NCBI GenBank assembly: GCA_902475245.1
Contig: CABRYP010000001.1
Span: 1 to 64,000, forward strand
DNA length: 64,000 nucleotides
Origin: an uncultured Collinsella sp.
GTDB lineage: Bacteria; Actinomycetota; Coriobacteriia; Coriobacteriales; Coriobacteriaceae
Direction of reading: 5' to 3'
Shown here: positions 9,389 through 18,035 of the stretch, one piece after another
How the letters are laid out: each line of letters opens with the position of its first letter
How positions within the stretch are numbered: the stretch's first letter is position 1
Position numbers and translations under genes: made by a program
The notes under the pieces: generated by a model
What the model was told of the DNA's origin: nothing
Database searches by the model: none
What the model saw: only the letters and a program-made list of their open reading frames with translations

Positions 9389-10648
9389 ATGAAATACACC
9401 AAGCTCGAGCGTAACTGGGTTATGTACGATGTGGGCAATTCGGCCCTCGTGTTGCTCAATACCTCGGTGGTGCCCATCTACTTTAACGCCATCAATACCG
9501 GTGCTTCCTCGGCAGACCTGGTGGTCGCTTGGGGCAACGCTCAGACGGTCGCCTCGCTGGTCATTGCCATGCTCATGCCCATTCTGGGCGCGCTTGCCGA
9601 TTACGCCGGCAACAAGATCAAGTTCTTCTTGGGCTTCTTCCTCACGGGCCTGGTTCTTTGCCTGGCGCAGGCTATCCCAATGTCCGCCATGGCATTTTTG
9701 ACCGTGTACGTGCTGTGCACCATCGGCCTTAACTCTTCTATGACGTTCTACGACGCCATGCTGCCCGACATTACCACCGACGAGCGCATGGACGCCGTGT
9801 CCAGTTCGGGCTATGCCTGGGGCTACATCGGTTCCACCGTGCCGTTCATCATCTGCCTGGCGCTCATCATGGGTGGCCCCGCTCTTGGCGTCCCCACCAT
9901 ACTGGCAACGCGTCTGTCGTTTATCATCACTGGTGCCTGGTGGCTCATCTTTACCCTGCCGCTCATTCGCACCTATAAGCAAAAGTACGGTCGCGAGCGC
10001 GGTCCCGAGGACACCATCGGCCACATCGTGGGCGGTGTGTTCTCCGAGGTCGGACACACCATGCGCGAGATCGCCCACAACAAGACCGTGCTGGTCTACA
10101 TGATCGCGTTCTTCTTCTATATCGATGGCGTCCACACGGTCATTTCCATGGCTACCAGCTACGGCTCGGCTTTGGGCATCGACTCGACCCAGCTGGTGCT
10201 GGCGCTGCTCGTTACGCAGTTTGTGGCCTTTCCGTCTGCCATCATCTACGGCAAGCTCGCCGGACGCGTGGGCACGCTCAACATGATCCTGGTGGCCGTC
10301 GCCGCCTACATGGGCATTGTGCTGTTCGCCGCATTCTTCCTAAAGACCGCCTTCGAATTCTGGGTGCTTGCCATTATGGTCGGCCTGTTCCAGGGCGGCG
10401 TGCAAGCGCTCAGCCGTAGCTACTTTGGCCGCATTATCCCCAAGGAAAAGTCCAACGAGTACTACGGCTTCTTTGACATCTTTGGTCGTTATGCAAGCGT
10501 CATGGGCACCTTCCTGGTGTCGGTCGTCACCTCGCTGACCGGCAACCCGTCGCTGGGCGTCCTTTCCATTGGCGTGCTGCTGATCGTTGGCTTTATGCTG
10601 CTGGTTCGCCTGTCCCGCATGACTCAGGCGGCAGAGCAGACCGCATAG
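9389..10648 (+). CDS. UMF1-family MFS transporter
   Basis: A 419-residue integral membrane protein with about twelve predicted helices. The N-terminus (NWVMYDVGNSAL) and the long cytoplasmic region near 190-230 fit the UMF1/Atg22-like branch of the major facilitator superfamily. In yeast the eukaryotic relative Atg22 exports amino acids from the vacuole. Bacterial members are common in Coriobacteriia and uncharacterised. The gene is monocistronic as far as can be seen, ending before a strong hairpin with a T-tract. Confidence 0.85.
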   Translation: MKYTKLERNWVMYDVGNSALVLLNTSVVPIYFNAINTGASSADLVVAWGNAQTVASLVIAMLMPILGALADYAGNKIKFFLGFFLTGLVLCLAQAIPMSAMAFLTVYVLCTIGLNSSMTFYDAMLPDITTDERMDAVSSSGYAWGYIGSTVPFIICLALIMGGPALGVPTILATRLSFIITGAWWLIFTLPLIRTYKQKYGRERGPEDTIGHIVGGVFSEVGHTMREIAHNKTVLVYMIAFFFYIDGVHTVISMATSYGSALGIDSTQLVLALLVTQFVAFPSAIIYGKLAGRVGTLNMILVAVAAYMGIVLFAAFFLKTAFEFWVLAIMVGLFQGGVQALSRSYFGRIIPKEKSNEYYGFFDIFGRYASVMGTFLVSVVTSLTGNPSLGVLSIGVLLIVGFMLLVRLSRMTQAAEQTA

Positions 10649-10740
10649 GAGCGAGCGGCTATTGGACCTGTCCGCGGTACTCTTTTGGGGTTATCCGCAA
10701 TAAACATTGCGACTTGCGAGCAATGATTTGCCCAAGTGGG

Positions 10741-10798
10741 TATGATGGAACCAGCTAGGTCGCGGGGCGTCGCCTGTGTTTGGCGGCGCCCCGTTTTT
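10741..10798 (+). terminator. Hairpin with T-tract after the MFS gene, behind a -10-like box
   Basis: The stem (GGGGCGTCGCC at 10764-10774, GGCGGCGCCCC at 10782-10792) is followed by GTTTTT. A TATGAT box at 10741-10746 lies just ahead of it. The hairpin is therefore either the MFS terminator or a leader attenuator for the glycosyltransferase operon. Confidence 0.7.
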
Positions 10799-10818
10799 GT
10801 GTTGCAGGGAGGGAAGGC

Positions 10819-12006
10819 ATGAACGCCACGGTTGTGATTCCAACATATTGGGCAGACGACGAGGCCCATGCAAACGCTCCCGGCGTCTATGACCACTCGA
10901 CGAAGCTCAACGCCACCAATCCCGAGCTCGACCGCTGCCTGGCCTCGCTCGAGCAGGTGCGCGACATTCCGAGGATTATCCTTTTGGTGGTCTGCCCCAT
11001 CTCGGTCACGGCTGATGTGTCGAAGCGCGTCCACGAAATCGTCGACGCGCACCCTACGCTCAAGGTCACCGTGGTTACCAACACCCAGGCATCGCGTATC
11101 GCCGACCGTGTGGCGCAGATTGCTCCCAAGGGCTCGGGCGAGTGCGTGAGTCTGCGCGGATACGGCGCCATTCGCAATATGGGGCTTGCCTGCGCTGCGG
11201 TGCTCGGCCACGATGCCGTTGTCTTTTTGGATGACGACGAGACCGTTATCGATGCCGACTTTATGAAGCGCGCGACCTATGCACTGGGCCAGCAGACGCG
11301 TCAAGGCCTGCCGATTTTGGTTAAGAGCGGTTACTTTTACGATCGAGACGGATCGCCGTTGGCGCCCACAGACAAGGTGGGCATTTGCCATCGTTGGTGG
11401 ACCAAACGCATCGAGTTTAATCGCTGGATGAAAAAGGCGCTCTCGGGCACCCGTATTTCGCGTTCAAACTACGTGTGCGGCGGCCTTGTGGCGCTTCATG
11501 CCCGCGCCTTTACCCGTGTGGCGTTTGACCCGTTTATCACCCGAGGCGAGGACCTAGATTACCTCTTTAATATGCGCATGTTTGGCTACGACGTGTGGTT
11601 TGACAACGAGTGGGTCGTTCGTCACCTGCCGCCCGAGTCCGAGAAGCGCTCGCCGCGCTTTATGCAGGATGTGTACCGTTGGTACTACGAGCGTGCCAAG
11701 CTGACATTTGCCGCGCACCAGCAGGAGCTCGTTCCCGTCACGGCCGCGTCGCTCATGCCCTATCCGGGCCCGTGGATTTCGCGCGAGCTCGACGACCGCG
11801 TGCGCAAAACCGCCATGGTCCGCAGCATGTTTACCCGCGAGCACGAGGGATACCTGCGCATTTGGCGTCACGGTATTGACGAGGCCAAGACCTACGCGCG
11901 CCAAAACGCCGCAAGCTACCTGCGTTTCCAGAGCTTCTGGCCCAAGATCATGGACGGGCTCTGGCACGACGCACAACTGACCAGCATCCTGGAGGGGACT
12001 GAATGA
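10819..12006 (+). CDS. Family 2-like glycosyltransferase
   Basis: A 395-residue protein with a GT-A nucleotide-sugar fold. It starts with VVIPTYW, has the acidic metal-binding run LDDDE at residues 137-141, and an acidic GEDLDY segment near 240 typical of the acceptor-site base. No membrane anchor is clear, so it would act on the cytoplasmic side on a cell-wall or polysaccharide acceptor. It overlaps the next kinase gene by four bases (ATGA), which implies translational coupling with a two-component system. This is an unusual partnership and suggests that the regulator pair controls envelope glycans. The start follows GGGAGGG. Confidence 0.75.
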   Translation: MNATVVIPTYWADDEAHANAPGVYDHSTKLNATNPELDRCLASLEQVRDIPRIILLVVCPISVTADVSKRVHEIVDAHPTLKVTVVTNTQASRIADRVAQIAPKGSGECVSLRGYGAIRNMGLACAAVLGHDAVVFLDDDETVIDADFMKRATYALGQQTRQGLPILVKSGYFYDRDGSPLAPTDKVGICHRWWTKRIEFNRWMKKALSGTRISRSNYVCGGLVALHARAFTRVAFDPFITRGEDLDYLFNMRMFGYDVWFDNEWVVRHLPPESEKRSPRFMQDVYRWYYERAKLTFAAHQQELVPVTAASLMPYPGPWISRELDDRVRKTAMVRSMFTREHEGYLRIWRHGIDEAKTYARQNAASYLRFQSFWPKIMDGLWHDAQLTSILEGTE

Positions 12007-13346
12007 TCGACCGCCGCGCCCAGCGCGATAATTCAATATCAATCTTTCGCGTGATCGCCGTTGTCTGCGCCATTTGCGTGCTGGTGTACTTTATTTTTGC
12101 CCTGGCGACTGGAATCGAGCCGATCGCGACCGTGGTCGCCTGCGCACTGCTGTGCATCTTTCTGTGCATTTTTATCTATTTGACGCTCAATCCCGATTCG
12201 GTGCGTTCGCAGTACACCGAAGAGACACTCTCGGTGGCCTCTGCCATGCTCGAGGACATCAAAGGCGGTCTGACGCAGGAGTCGGCGCGTCTGGTGTGCC
12301 AGCGCATTTTGCCCGAGACGCGTGCCATGACGGTTGCCATCACCGACGAGAGCAACGTGCTGGCCTGCGCGGGCGAGTTCGAGGAAAAGCTGCTGCCCGA
12401 TTCGCCCATCCACACGCTTGCCACGCGCTACGTCATCGAGCACGGTATCGTCCAGTCGTTCAACCGTGTGGTGGACGTGGTGGGTTCGGATGGCTCGCAC
12501 AACCATGTTCCTGCCGGTATCATCGCTCCTATTAAGGTGGGCGACCGCACCGTCGGCACGCTCAAGTTCTACTATAAGACCCCGCGTGCCGTCGACCGCA
12601 CCCAGTACGCGCTCGCCTCGGGTTTTGCCGAGATCCTGTCCACACAGCTCGCCATCCACGAGCTCGAGGTGCAAAAGGAGCTCACGGCCCGTGCCGAGGT
12701 GCGTGCCCTGCAGGCGCAGATCAACCCGCATTTTCTGTTCAACACGCTCAACACCATCGCGTCGTTTACGCGTACCGACCCGCTGCGCGCCCGCGAGCTG
12801 CTGCGCGAGTTCTCCTCGTTCTATCGCGCCACGCTCGACAATTCGGGCTCGCTCATTCCCGTGTCGCGCGAGGTCGCACAGACCAAGCGCTACCTGACGT
12901 TTGAGAAGGCGCGCTTTGGCGAGGATCGCGTGCTGGCGACCTTCGACGTGTCCGAGGACGTCGAGGACACGCTGGTGCCGGCATTTGTAATCCAGCCAAT
13001 CGTCGAGAATGCCGTGCGCCATGGTATGGGCGACGACGATGCACTGAGGATCGACGTGTCGGTCCACAGGGATGGCGAAGATGCGATTTTGATTGTGGTC
13101 GCCGATAACGGCGTGGGCATGGACGAAGGCACCGCTGCCAGACTGTTTGACGAACGCTCCGCCCGTCCCGACGCCAGCTCCCCGCAGGGCGGCGGCGCCG
13201 GTGTGGCCATGCACAATATTTCGGAGCGCATCCATCGCTTTTATGGACCGCACTCTTATACACGCGTCGAATCGGCCCCGGGCAAGGGCGCTAAAGTGCT
13301 CCTGCATCTCGATTTGTCGGAGAGCATCTTCGACATTCAAGAGTAG
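12003..13346 (+). CDS. LytS-type sensor histidine kinase (second pair)
   Basis: A 447-residue paralogue of the kinase at 6086 with the same order: two membrane segments (about 15-35 and 41-61), a GAF-like region (about 75-215), and a His_kinase domain with His243 in QINPHFLFNT. It also has an ATPase domain with IVENAVRHG and DNGVGM. Its start codon overlaps the stop of the glycosyltransferase. The LytTR partner begins 72 bases downstream. The strong resemblance of both modules points to a duplication within this genome neighbourhood. Confidence 0.9.
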   Translation: MIDRRAQRDNSISIFRVIAVVCAICVLVYFIFALATGIEPIATVVACALLCIFLCIFIYLTLNPDSVRSQYTEETLSVASAMLEDIKGGLTQESARLVCQRILPETRAMTVAITDESNVLACAGEFEEKLLPDSPIHTLATRYVIEHGIVQSFNRVVDVVGSDGSHNHVPAGIIAPIKVGDRTVGTLKFYYKTPRAVDRTQYALASGFAEILSTQLAIHELEVQKELTARAEVRALQAQINPHFLFNTLNTIASFTRTDPLRARELLREFSSFYRATLDNSGSLIPVSREVAQTKRYLTFEKARFGEDRVLATFDVSEDVEDTLVPAFVIQPIVENAVRHGMGDDDALRIDVSVHRDGEDAILIVVADNGVGMDEGTAARLFDERSARPDASSPQGGGAGVAMHNISERIHRFYGPHSYTRVESAPGKGAKVLLHLDLSESIFDIQE

Positions 13347-13418
13347 AATGATAGGTTACGGGTTTAACGCTAGTTGGCGGATGCCCGACGTAGTTAGTTG
13401 ACGAAAGGTTTTATCCCT

Positions 13419-14135
13419 ATGCTGCGTGCGATGATTGTGGATGATGAGGCCCCGGCCCGTACGGAACTTCGCTTCTTGCTCGAGCAGACGGGCAAGATCG
13501 GCACGATCACAGAAGCGTCGAGCGTTCGCTCCGCTATCGAGATGCTTATGGAGAGCCGCGTCGATGTCGTGTTCCTCGATATCTCGATGCCTGGCGCTTC
13601 GGGTCTGCAACTTGCCGAGGCACTGCATAAGCTCAAGAATCCGCCGGCGATCGTATTCGTAACCGCGTACAGCGATCATGCGGTCGAGGCGTTTGATGTG
13701 GATGCCGTCGACTATCTGATGAAGCCGGTCGAGGAGGCTCGCCTGGATCGAGCGATCGATAAGGTTATGCAACGCGCCAAGCCTGTCACGGACAGCAAGG
13801 TGACCATCGAGCGCATCCCGGTGGAAAAGGGCGGCCGCAAGGTCCTCATCCCCGTGGACGACATTCGCTTTATTATGGCCAAGGACGATTACTCCTGTAT
13901 TTATACGGTCGATGACCGCTTTTTGTCCACGACCTCGCTGGCACAGTTCGAGGCCAAGCTCTGCGACTTTGGCTTCTTCCGCGTTCACCGCCGCTATATC
14001 GTCAACTTGGCGTGTGTCACCGACGTCGAGACGGTTCCCTCGGGTGCTATCCAGCTGGGCATTACGGGCGTTGACGAACGCGTACCGGTTTCGCGCCGTC
14101 GTGTCGTACCGCTCAAAAAGGCCCTGAGCCTCTAG
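13419..14135 (+). CDS. LytTR-family response regulator (second pair)
   Basis: A 238-residue regulator with a receiver domain (Asp8/Asp9, phosphorylated Asp54 in VFLDISMPG, Lys in LMKPVE) and a LytTR DNA-binding domain (FFRVHRRYIVNL). The ATG at 13419 is preceded by GAAAGG. A TTG at 13398 would add seven residues and has no site. It is a paralogue of the regulator at 7516 and presumably pairs with the kinase directly upstream. Confidence 0.9.
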   Translation: MLRAMIVDDEAPARTELRFLLEQTGKIGTITEASSVRSAIEMLMESRVDVVFLDISMPGASGLQLAEALHKLKNPPAIVFVTAYSDHAVEAFDVDAVDYLMKPVEEARLDRAIDKVMQRAKPVTDSKVTIERIPVEKGGRKVLIPVDDIRFIMAKDDYSCIYTVDDRFLSTTSLAQFEAKLCDFGFFRVHRRYIVNLACVTDVETVPSGAIQLGITGVDERVPVSRRRVVPLKKALSL

Positions 14136-14142
14136 TACACTG

Positions 14143-14192
14143 GCCCCGCAGCCCTGTAGACCAAAATCGTCTGCGGAGCCGTGGGGCTTTTT
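14143..14192 (+). terminator. Terminator of the second two-component operon
   Basis: Outer stem GGCCCC with GGGGC and internal CGCAG/CTGCG pairs, followed by TTTTT at 14188-14192. Confidence 0.6.
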
Positions 14193-14229
14193 GCATGAAT
14201 GCACCAAATCGTTTTGCGGAAGGGATCCC

Positions 14230-14697
14230 ATGAACAGTGCAAGCGCCAAGCGTATCGACATTATCTCGGACACCCACGGCTATCTTTCGCCTGCGCTCCT
14301 GGACGAGCTTAAGGGTGCGGATCTGATTATCCATGCCGGCGACCTTACGTCGGAGATGGACTACGAGCATCTGCGCACCATCGCCCCCGTGCGAGCGGTG
14401 CTGGGCAATAACGACTACTACCGCGACTACGGCCCCGACGTGGACCGCTTGGCGCTCTTTACCTACGAAGGCCTCAAGTTCGCCTTAGCCCACTACCGTG
14501 AAGACCTCCCGGTGGGATCCGTGGACGTAGCTATCAACGGTCACACCCACGTAACTAAAGAAGCCCAAGTGGGCCGCTGCCTGGTCCTCAACCCAGGTAG
14601 CGCCAGCTATCCCAGAGGCACCCGAGGCCCCACCATGGCCAGAATGCTCGTCAAGGACGGCAAGATTCTGAGCACCAAATTTATTGACCTAGAGTAG
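14230..14697 (+). CDS. YfcE/MJ0936-type metallophosphoesterase
   Basis: A 155-residue phosphodiesterase of the calcineurin-like family. The metal-binding motifs are all present in order: SDTHG (residues 13-17), HAGDL, GNND, and GHTH, with NPGSAS near the C-terminus typical of the YfcE/Vps29 group. Relatives hydrolyse simple phosphodiesters in vitro with manganese; the physiological substrate is generally unknown. The ATG at 14230 follows GGAAGGGA. It is flanked by terminators, so it is probably monocistronic. Confidence 0.85.
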   Translation: MNSASAKRIDIISDTHGYLSPALLDELKGADLIIHAGDLTSEMDYEHLRTIAPVRAVLGNNDYYRDYGPDVDRLALFTYEGLKFALAHYREDLPVGSVDVAINGHTHVTKEAQVGRCLVLNPGSASYPRGTRGPTMARMLVKDGKILSTKFIDLE

Positions 14698-14704
14698 GTG
14701 CAAC

Positions 14705-14739
14705 AAAAACGGGGGATGCAGATCGCATCTCCCGTTTTT
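14705..14739 (+). terminator. Terminator after the phosphoesterase gene
   Basis: A long stem (AAAAACGGG and GATGC paired with GCATC and CCCGTTTTT). Its A- and T-rich outer ends make it able to work in both directions. Confidence 0.85.
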
Positions 14740-14853
14740 CTTTGAGCCAAAGGCCGAAGTTCAACAACAATCTTAGACAACCCTGCCGAGGAGAACGGGG
14801 ACCTCGAGCCGCGGAAGCGGCGAGGAACAAAGTCTTTGAAGCAAGTGACGGCA

Positions 14854-14998
14854 GGGAGGGTCTCCGGGGCCGGCTGGCGCGGGTTGAGTTTGTCGCGAGT
14901 TCCGCACGCAAAGGAAAGCACTTAATGTGCTTTCCGTCTTGCGCAGGACTGTAGAGCAGCAAACTCAACCCGCGCCAGCCGGCCCCGGAGACCCTCCC
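14854..14998. repeat. Perfect 39-base inverted repeat with inner hairpin
   Basis: Positions 14854-14892 and 14960-14998 are exact reverse complements over 39 bases. The 67-base centre carries a second nested stem (GGAAAGCAC near 14913 with GTGCTTTCC) flanked by CGCAA/TTGCG. Nothing in it looks coding. It lies between a monocistronic gene and tRNA-Asp. It could be a miniature mobile element or a very stable RNA hairpin. Confidence 0.8.
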
Positions 14999-15106
14999 GG
15001 AGGGACCGAAAAACTTTTTCAAAAAAGTTGTTGCGCGACGGACAGACTTCTGTGTATACTAATCCCCGCAGCGCACGCGAGCGGAAACAAACGCGAACGA
15101 CTGCCT

Positions 15107-15184
<78 letters not shown>

Positions 15185-15195
15185 ACGCAATTAAA

Positions 15196-15220
15196 GCCAC
15201 GTCTTCGGACGTGGCTTTTT
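15196..15220 (+). terminator. Terminator of tRNA-Asp
   Basis: Perfect 8-base stem GCCACGTC/GACGTGGC with a TTCG tetraloop and five Ts. Confidence 0.9.
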
Positions 15221-15300
15221 GCGTTTAATAGGCCCTCGATCTTATATGCCTCTTTATCCAAATCACCGCATTTGCAACGAGCGAGCCGGCCTCTACTGAT

Positions 15301-15367
15301 ATATGTGTTCAAACAGGGGGTTTGTTGCGCAACATCTGTTCAATGAAGCAGGGGGTTCGGTTATACT
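15301..15367 (+). promoter_or_regulatory. Putative promoter and direct-repeat operator of the Rrf2 gene
   Basis: Two similar segments about 35 bases apart share TGTTCAA followed by CAGGGGGTT (around 15306-15323 and 15337-15358). They lead into a TATACT -10-like box at 15362-15367. The transcript would carry a leader of about 155 bases. An autoregulatory site of the downstream Rrf2 regulator is a reasonable guess. Confidence 0.4.
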
Positions 15368-15528
15368 AAATTGCACTTTAGGCCGTACCTGATTCAGCTA
15401 GTCTTCAAGTGCGGCATTCAGTGAACACCCATTTTATAATTTGGTTGTTCAGGCGGTCATTTGGCGTCTCGACACAAGCTCGGCCCCGGAGCTCGTTCGA
15501 GCTGTTCGTATTCCTTGAAAGGGGAAAC

Positions 15529-16014
15529 ATGGACATATCGAGGAAGACTGATTATGCCCTTCGCATGCTTGCGATGCTTGCCGAGGAGCCGGAGCGGTTG
15601 CTTTCTGTTCGCACTGCTGCCGAAGAGGTCAATGTTCCGTATTCGTTTGCCCGTTCGATTCAGCACGGCTTGGTTCAGGCCGGCATTGTGGAGAGCCTGC
15701 GTGGTGTTCATGGCGGCATGCGCCTTAAGGTGAGCCCCGACGATGTCACGATCCGTCAGGTCGTAGAGGCCGTTCAGGGCCCCATGGTTATGAACGATTG
15801 CACCGCGCCCGATGGCGACTGTGCGCGCATGGGCACGTGCTGCTATCATCCCCTGTGGGCCGGAGCCCAGGCGCTGATGCGCGACTATCTCGATTCCGTT
15901 TCGCTCGGCGATATCGTCGCCCATCGCCAGTTTCCGGCTGTCGATCCCAAGTTCGCCGACCGCGATGCGTTTCCCGAGTACGCCGCTTGCGCGTATGCTT
16001 GCCGGGAGGAATAG
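15529..16014 (+). CDS. Rrf2/IscR-family Fe-S type transcriptional regulator
   Basis: A 161-residue regulator with the Rrf2 winged helix at the N-terminus (KTDYALRMLAMLAEE; recognition region around 30-60). A cysteine cluster at Cys91, Cys98, Cys104 and Cys105 could hold an iron-sulfur cluster as in IscR, NsrR or RsrR. Such proteins sense iron-sulfur supply, nitric oxide or redox state. The ATG at 15529 follows GAAAGGGG. The rubrerythrin gene about 1 kb downstream, and the DNA glycosylase in between, fit a redox-stress role. No isc or suf genes are present in the window. Confidence 0.88.
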   Translation: MDISRKTDYALRMLAMLAEEPERLLSVRTAAEEVNVPYSFARSIQHGLVQAGIVESLRGVHGGMRLKVSPDDVTIRQVVEAVQGPMVMNDCTAPDGDCARMGTCCYHPLWAGAQALMRDYLDSVSLGDIVAHRQFPAVDPKFADRDAFPEYAACAYACREE

Positions 16015-16035
16015 CGCCGCATAAGGAGCATTGTC

Positions 16036-16941
16036 ATGATTCAGGACCCCTTTCGTTCGATGATTCGTTCGGAAGGGGTCCTGCGTTATCGCGACCTTCC
16101 GTGGCGCCGCACGCGCGACCCGTATATCATCTGGCTTTCCGAGGTCATGCTGCAGCAGACACAGGTGCCGCGCGTGGAGGCGCGCATGCCGGCGTGGCTC
16201 GATCGCTTTCCGACTGTCCAGGCTCTCGCCCAGGCTGCCCCTTCCGATGTCTTGGATGCGTGGCAGGGGATGGGCTACAATCGCCGCGCCCTGGCGCTTC
16301 ACAGGGCTGCACAGTGCGTTGTGGAGGACTGGGATGGGGAGTTTCCGCGCGAGACGCACGATCTGGTCGCGTTGCCCGGCATTGGCCCGGCAACGGCGCA
16401 GGGCATCCGTTCGTTTGCATTCGATCTTCCGGGCGTGTATCTGGAGACCAATGTGCGCACGGTCTTTTTGCACCATTTCTTTCCCGATGTGCCGGCCGTT
16501 CCCGATCGCGAGCTGGTGCCGCTGATTCAAGCCGCCTGTCCGGCGGCCCCTGGTGCGGTGGCGGATGAGATTGCGCCCTTTGCCGCGCCTCAAGACGATG
16601 CCGACACGCCGCGCGCGTGGTATTACGCGTTGCTGGATTACGGCGCGTATCTTAAAAAGACGCTGCCCAATCCGTCCAGGCGATCGGCGAACTATAGTCG
16701 GCAGTCCAAGTTTGAGGGCTCGCGTCGCCAAAAGCGCGCCCACATTGTGCGCATGCTGCTGGCAGCGCGTGATGGGCAGCCGGCGGGCATTACGGTTGAT
16801 GAAGCTGTTGCAGGCATTAACGAGATGGAGACGGCAGCCGGCCGAGAGTCGGTCGAGCGCGAGCTGGTCGCAAGTATTCTTGCCGATCTGGAGCGCGAGG
16901 GCTTTTGCCGCTCCGAGGGTGATCGTTGGTTGAGTGTGTAG
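16036..16941 (+). CDS. MutY-like HhH-GPD DNA glycosylase lacking the Fe-S cluster
   Basis: A 301-residue base-excision repair glycosylase similar to A/G-specific adenine glycosylase. The region SEVMLQQTQV carries the catalytic Glu36 and the helix-hairpin-helix reads LPGIGPATA. Two features are odd. The position of the catalytic Asp of the HhH-GPD family is Glu137 (LETNVRT). The usual Cys-X6-Cys-X2-Cys-X5-Cys cluster after the domain is absent, as only three scattered cysteines occur. It also lacks the NUDIX-like 8-oxoG recognition domain of full-length MutY. The family is therefore right, but the substrate could differ from A:8-oxoG. It lies 21 bases behind the Rrf2 gene. Confidence 0.8.
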   Translation: MIQDPFRSMIRSEGVLRYRDLPWRRTRDPYIIWLSEVMLQQTQVPRVEARMPAWLDRFPTVQALAQAAPSDVLDAWQGMGYNRRALALHRAAQCVVEDWDGEFPRETHDLVALPGIGPATAQGIRSFAFDLPGVYLETNVRTVFLHHFFPDVPAVPDRELVPLIQAACPAAPGAVADEIAPFAAPQDDADTPRAWYYALLDYGAYLKKTLPNPSRRSANYSRQSKFEGSRRQKRAHIVRMLLAARDGQPAGITVDEAVAGINEMETAAGRESVERELVASILADLEREGFCRSEGDRWLSV

Positions 16942-17055
16942 CCCGCCCAAATCTGAAGAACGGGATTGTAAGGTTTAAATTCGCGGCTTGAGGGCATCCT
17001 AAAGACAAGGTCGTTCAAAGCCTATGGGCGGCACGTGTTGAAGGGAAGTACACCT

Positions 17056-17595
17056 ATGGATTTTGAGAACTCTCAGACCAAGAAGAACCTCGAGACCGCT
17101 TTTGCCGGTGAGTCCCAGGCACACACCAAGTATCGCTACTATGCATCCAAGGCCAAAAAGGACGGCTACGTTCAGATCTCGAATATCTTTGCCGAGACGG
17201 CGGGCAACGAGTCCGAGCACGCCAAGCTGTGGTTTAAGTATCTGCACGACGGCGCCGTTCCGGGCACTCTGGACAACCTGCGTGACGCCGCCGCGGGCGA
17301 GAACTATGAGTGGACCACGATGTATGACGAGTTTGCCAAGACCGCCGAGGAGGAGGGCTTTGCCGAGATCGCCGAGAAGTTCCGTGGCGTCGGTGCCGTG
17401 GAGAAGGCTCACGAGGAGCGCTACAACAAGCTCGTCGAGCGTATTGAGTCGGGCGAGGTGTTTGAGCGCGAGGGCGTAAAGGTGTGGAAGTGCCTGAACT
17501 GCGGGCACCTGCATGTTGGTGCCGAGGCACCCGAGGTGTGCCCGGTGTGCAACCACCCGAAGGCGTACTTTGAGGAGCAGGTGGTGAACTACTAG
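17056..17595 (+). CDS. rbr: Rubrerythrin
   Basis: A 179-residue non-haem iron peroxidase that reduces hydrogen peroxide in anaerobes. The di-iron four-helix bundle carries the ligands in [17 protein letters not shown] and EKAHEERY. The C-terminal rubredoxin-like domain has two CxxC pairs (CLNCGH near 147 and CPVCNH near 164) for the electron-transfer iron. The ATG at 17056 follows GAAGGGAAG. It is probably under its own promoter, given the 114-base gap from the glycosylase gene. Control by the nearby Rrf2 regulator is an inference from position. Confidence 0.95.
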   Translation: MDFENSQTKKNLETAFAGESQAHTKYRYYASKAKKDGYVQISNIFAETAGNESEHAKLWFKYLHDGAVPGTLDNLRDAAAGENYEWTTMYDEFAKTAEEEGFAEIAEKFRGVGAVEKAHEERYNKLVERIESGEVFEREGVKVWKCLNCGHLHVGAEAPEVCPVCNHPKAYFEEQVVNY

Positions 17596-17615
17596 CGCGT
17601 GGCGCTGGCTGCTGC

Positions 17616-17703
17616 GGAGCGCAGGGCGGGGAAATACCTTTCCCTCTCGCTCACGGCTCCGCAGGGTCGCGCGAGGCAAAGGTATTTCCCCGCCCTGCGC
17701 TCC
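17616..17703. repeat. Perfect 26-base inverted repeat after rubrerythrin
   Basis: Positions 17616-17641 and 17678-17703 are exact reverse complements enclosing a 36-base, partly self-complementary loop. There is no T-tract. A normal terminator follows at 17754, so this hairpin is not needed for termination. Confidence 0.75.
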
Positions 17704-17753
17704 GGCTTCGGGTCGTCGCGTGCTCGTTACTGAAAAGCTGATTAGAAGTTTGT

Positions 17754-17785
17754 GTGCCGCCCCTTATGGGGCGGCACGTTTTGTT
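17754..17785 (+). terminator. Terminator of rubrerythrin
   Basis: Perfect 10-base stem GTGCCGCCCC/GGGGCGGCAC with loop TTAT, followed by GTTTTGTTT. Confidence 0.85.
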
Positions 17786-17808
17786 TGGGGTCCCTGTCTT
17801 CACAATTT

Positions 17809-17945
17809 CCGTCAAGCTTTTGGTCAGCTTTTGGTTAGTTGGCGGGTTGGTGGAAGGGCAAAAGATCATTCGACAAAAAAGCTCAGAGAAAGTGCTGGTA
17901 GGGGAGTTGTTGAGCTTTTCGACAGTTTTCTGACTATAGAATCTT
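17809..17945 (+). promoter_or_regulatory. Repeat motif region upstream of a small membrane protein
   Basis: CCGTCAAGCTTTTGGTCAG at 17809-17827 is followed by a partial second copy (CAGCTTTTGGTTAG). A related motif occurs at 47852-47870 and around 62891-62963, each ahead of a gene. A TATAGAAT box near 17935 could be the -10 for the gene at 18036. Confidence 0.4.
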
Positions 17946-18035
17946 TGCGGCTATTGCCGCGGATTTCGTTGCCGCGGTCGCGATGGTGCGGGATGCTGGG
18001 CGCAAGCGTCGAATGCTCCGATTGAGGAGGCCAAC

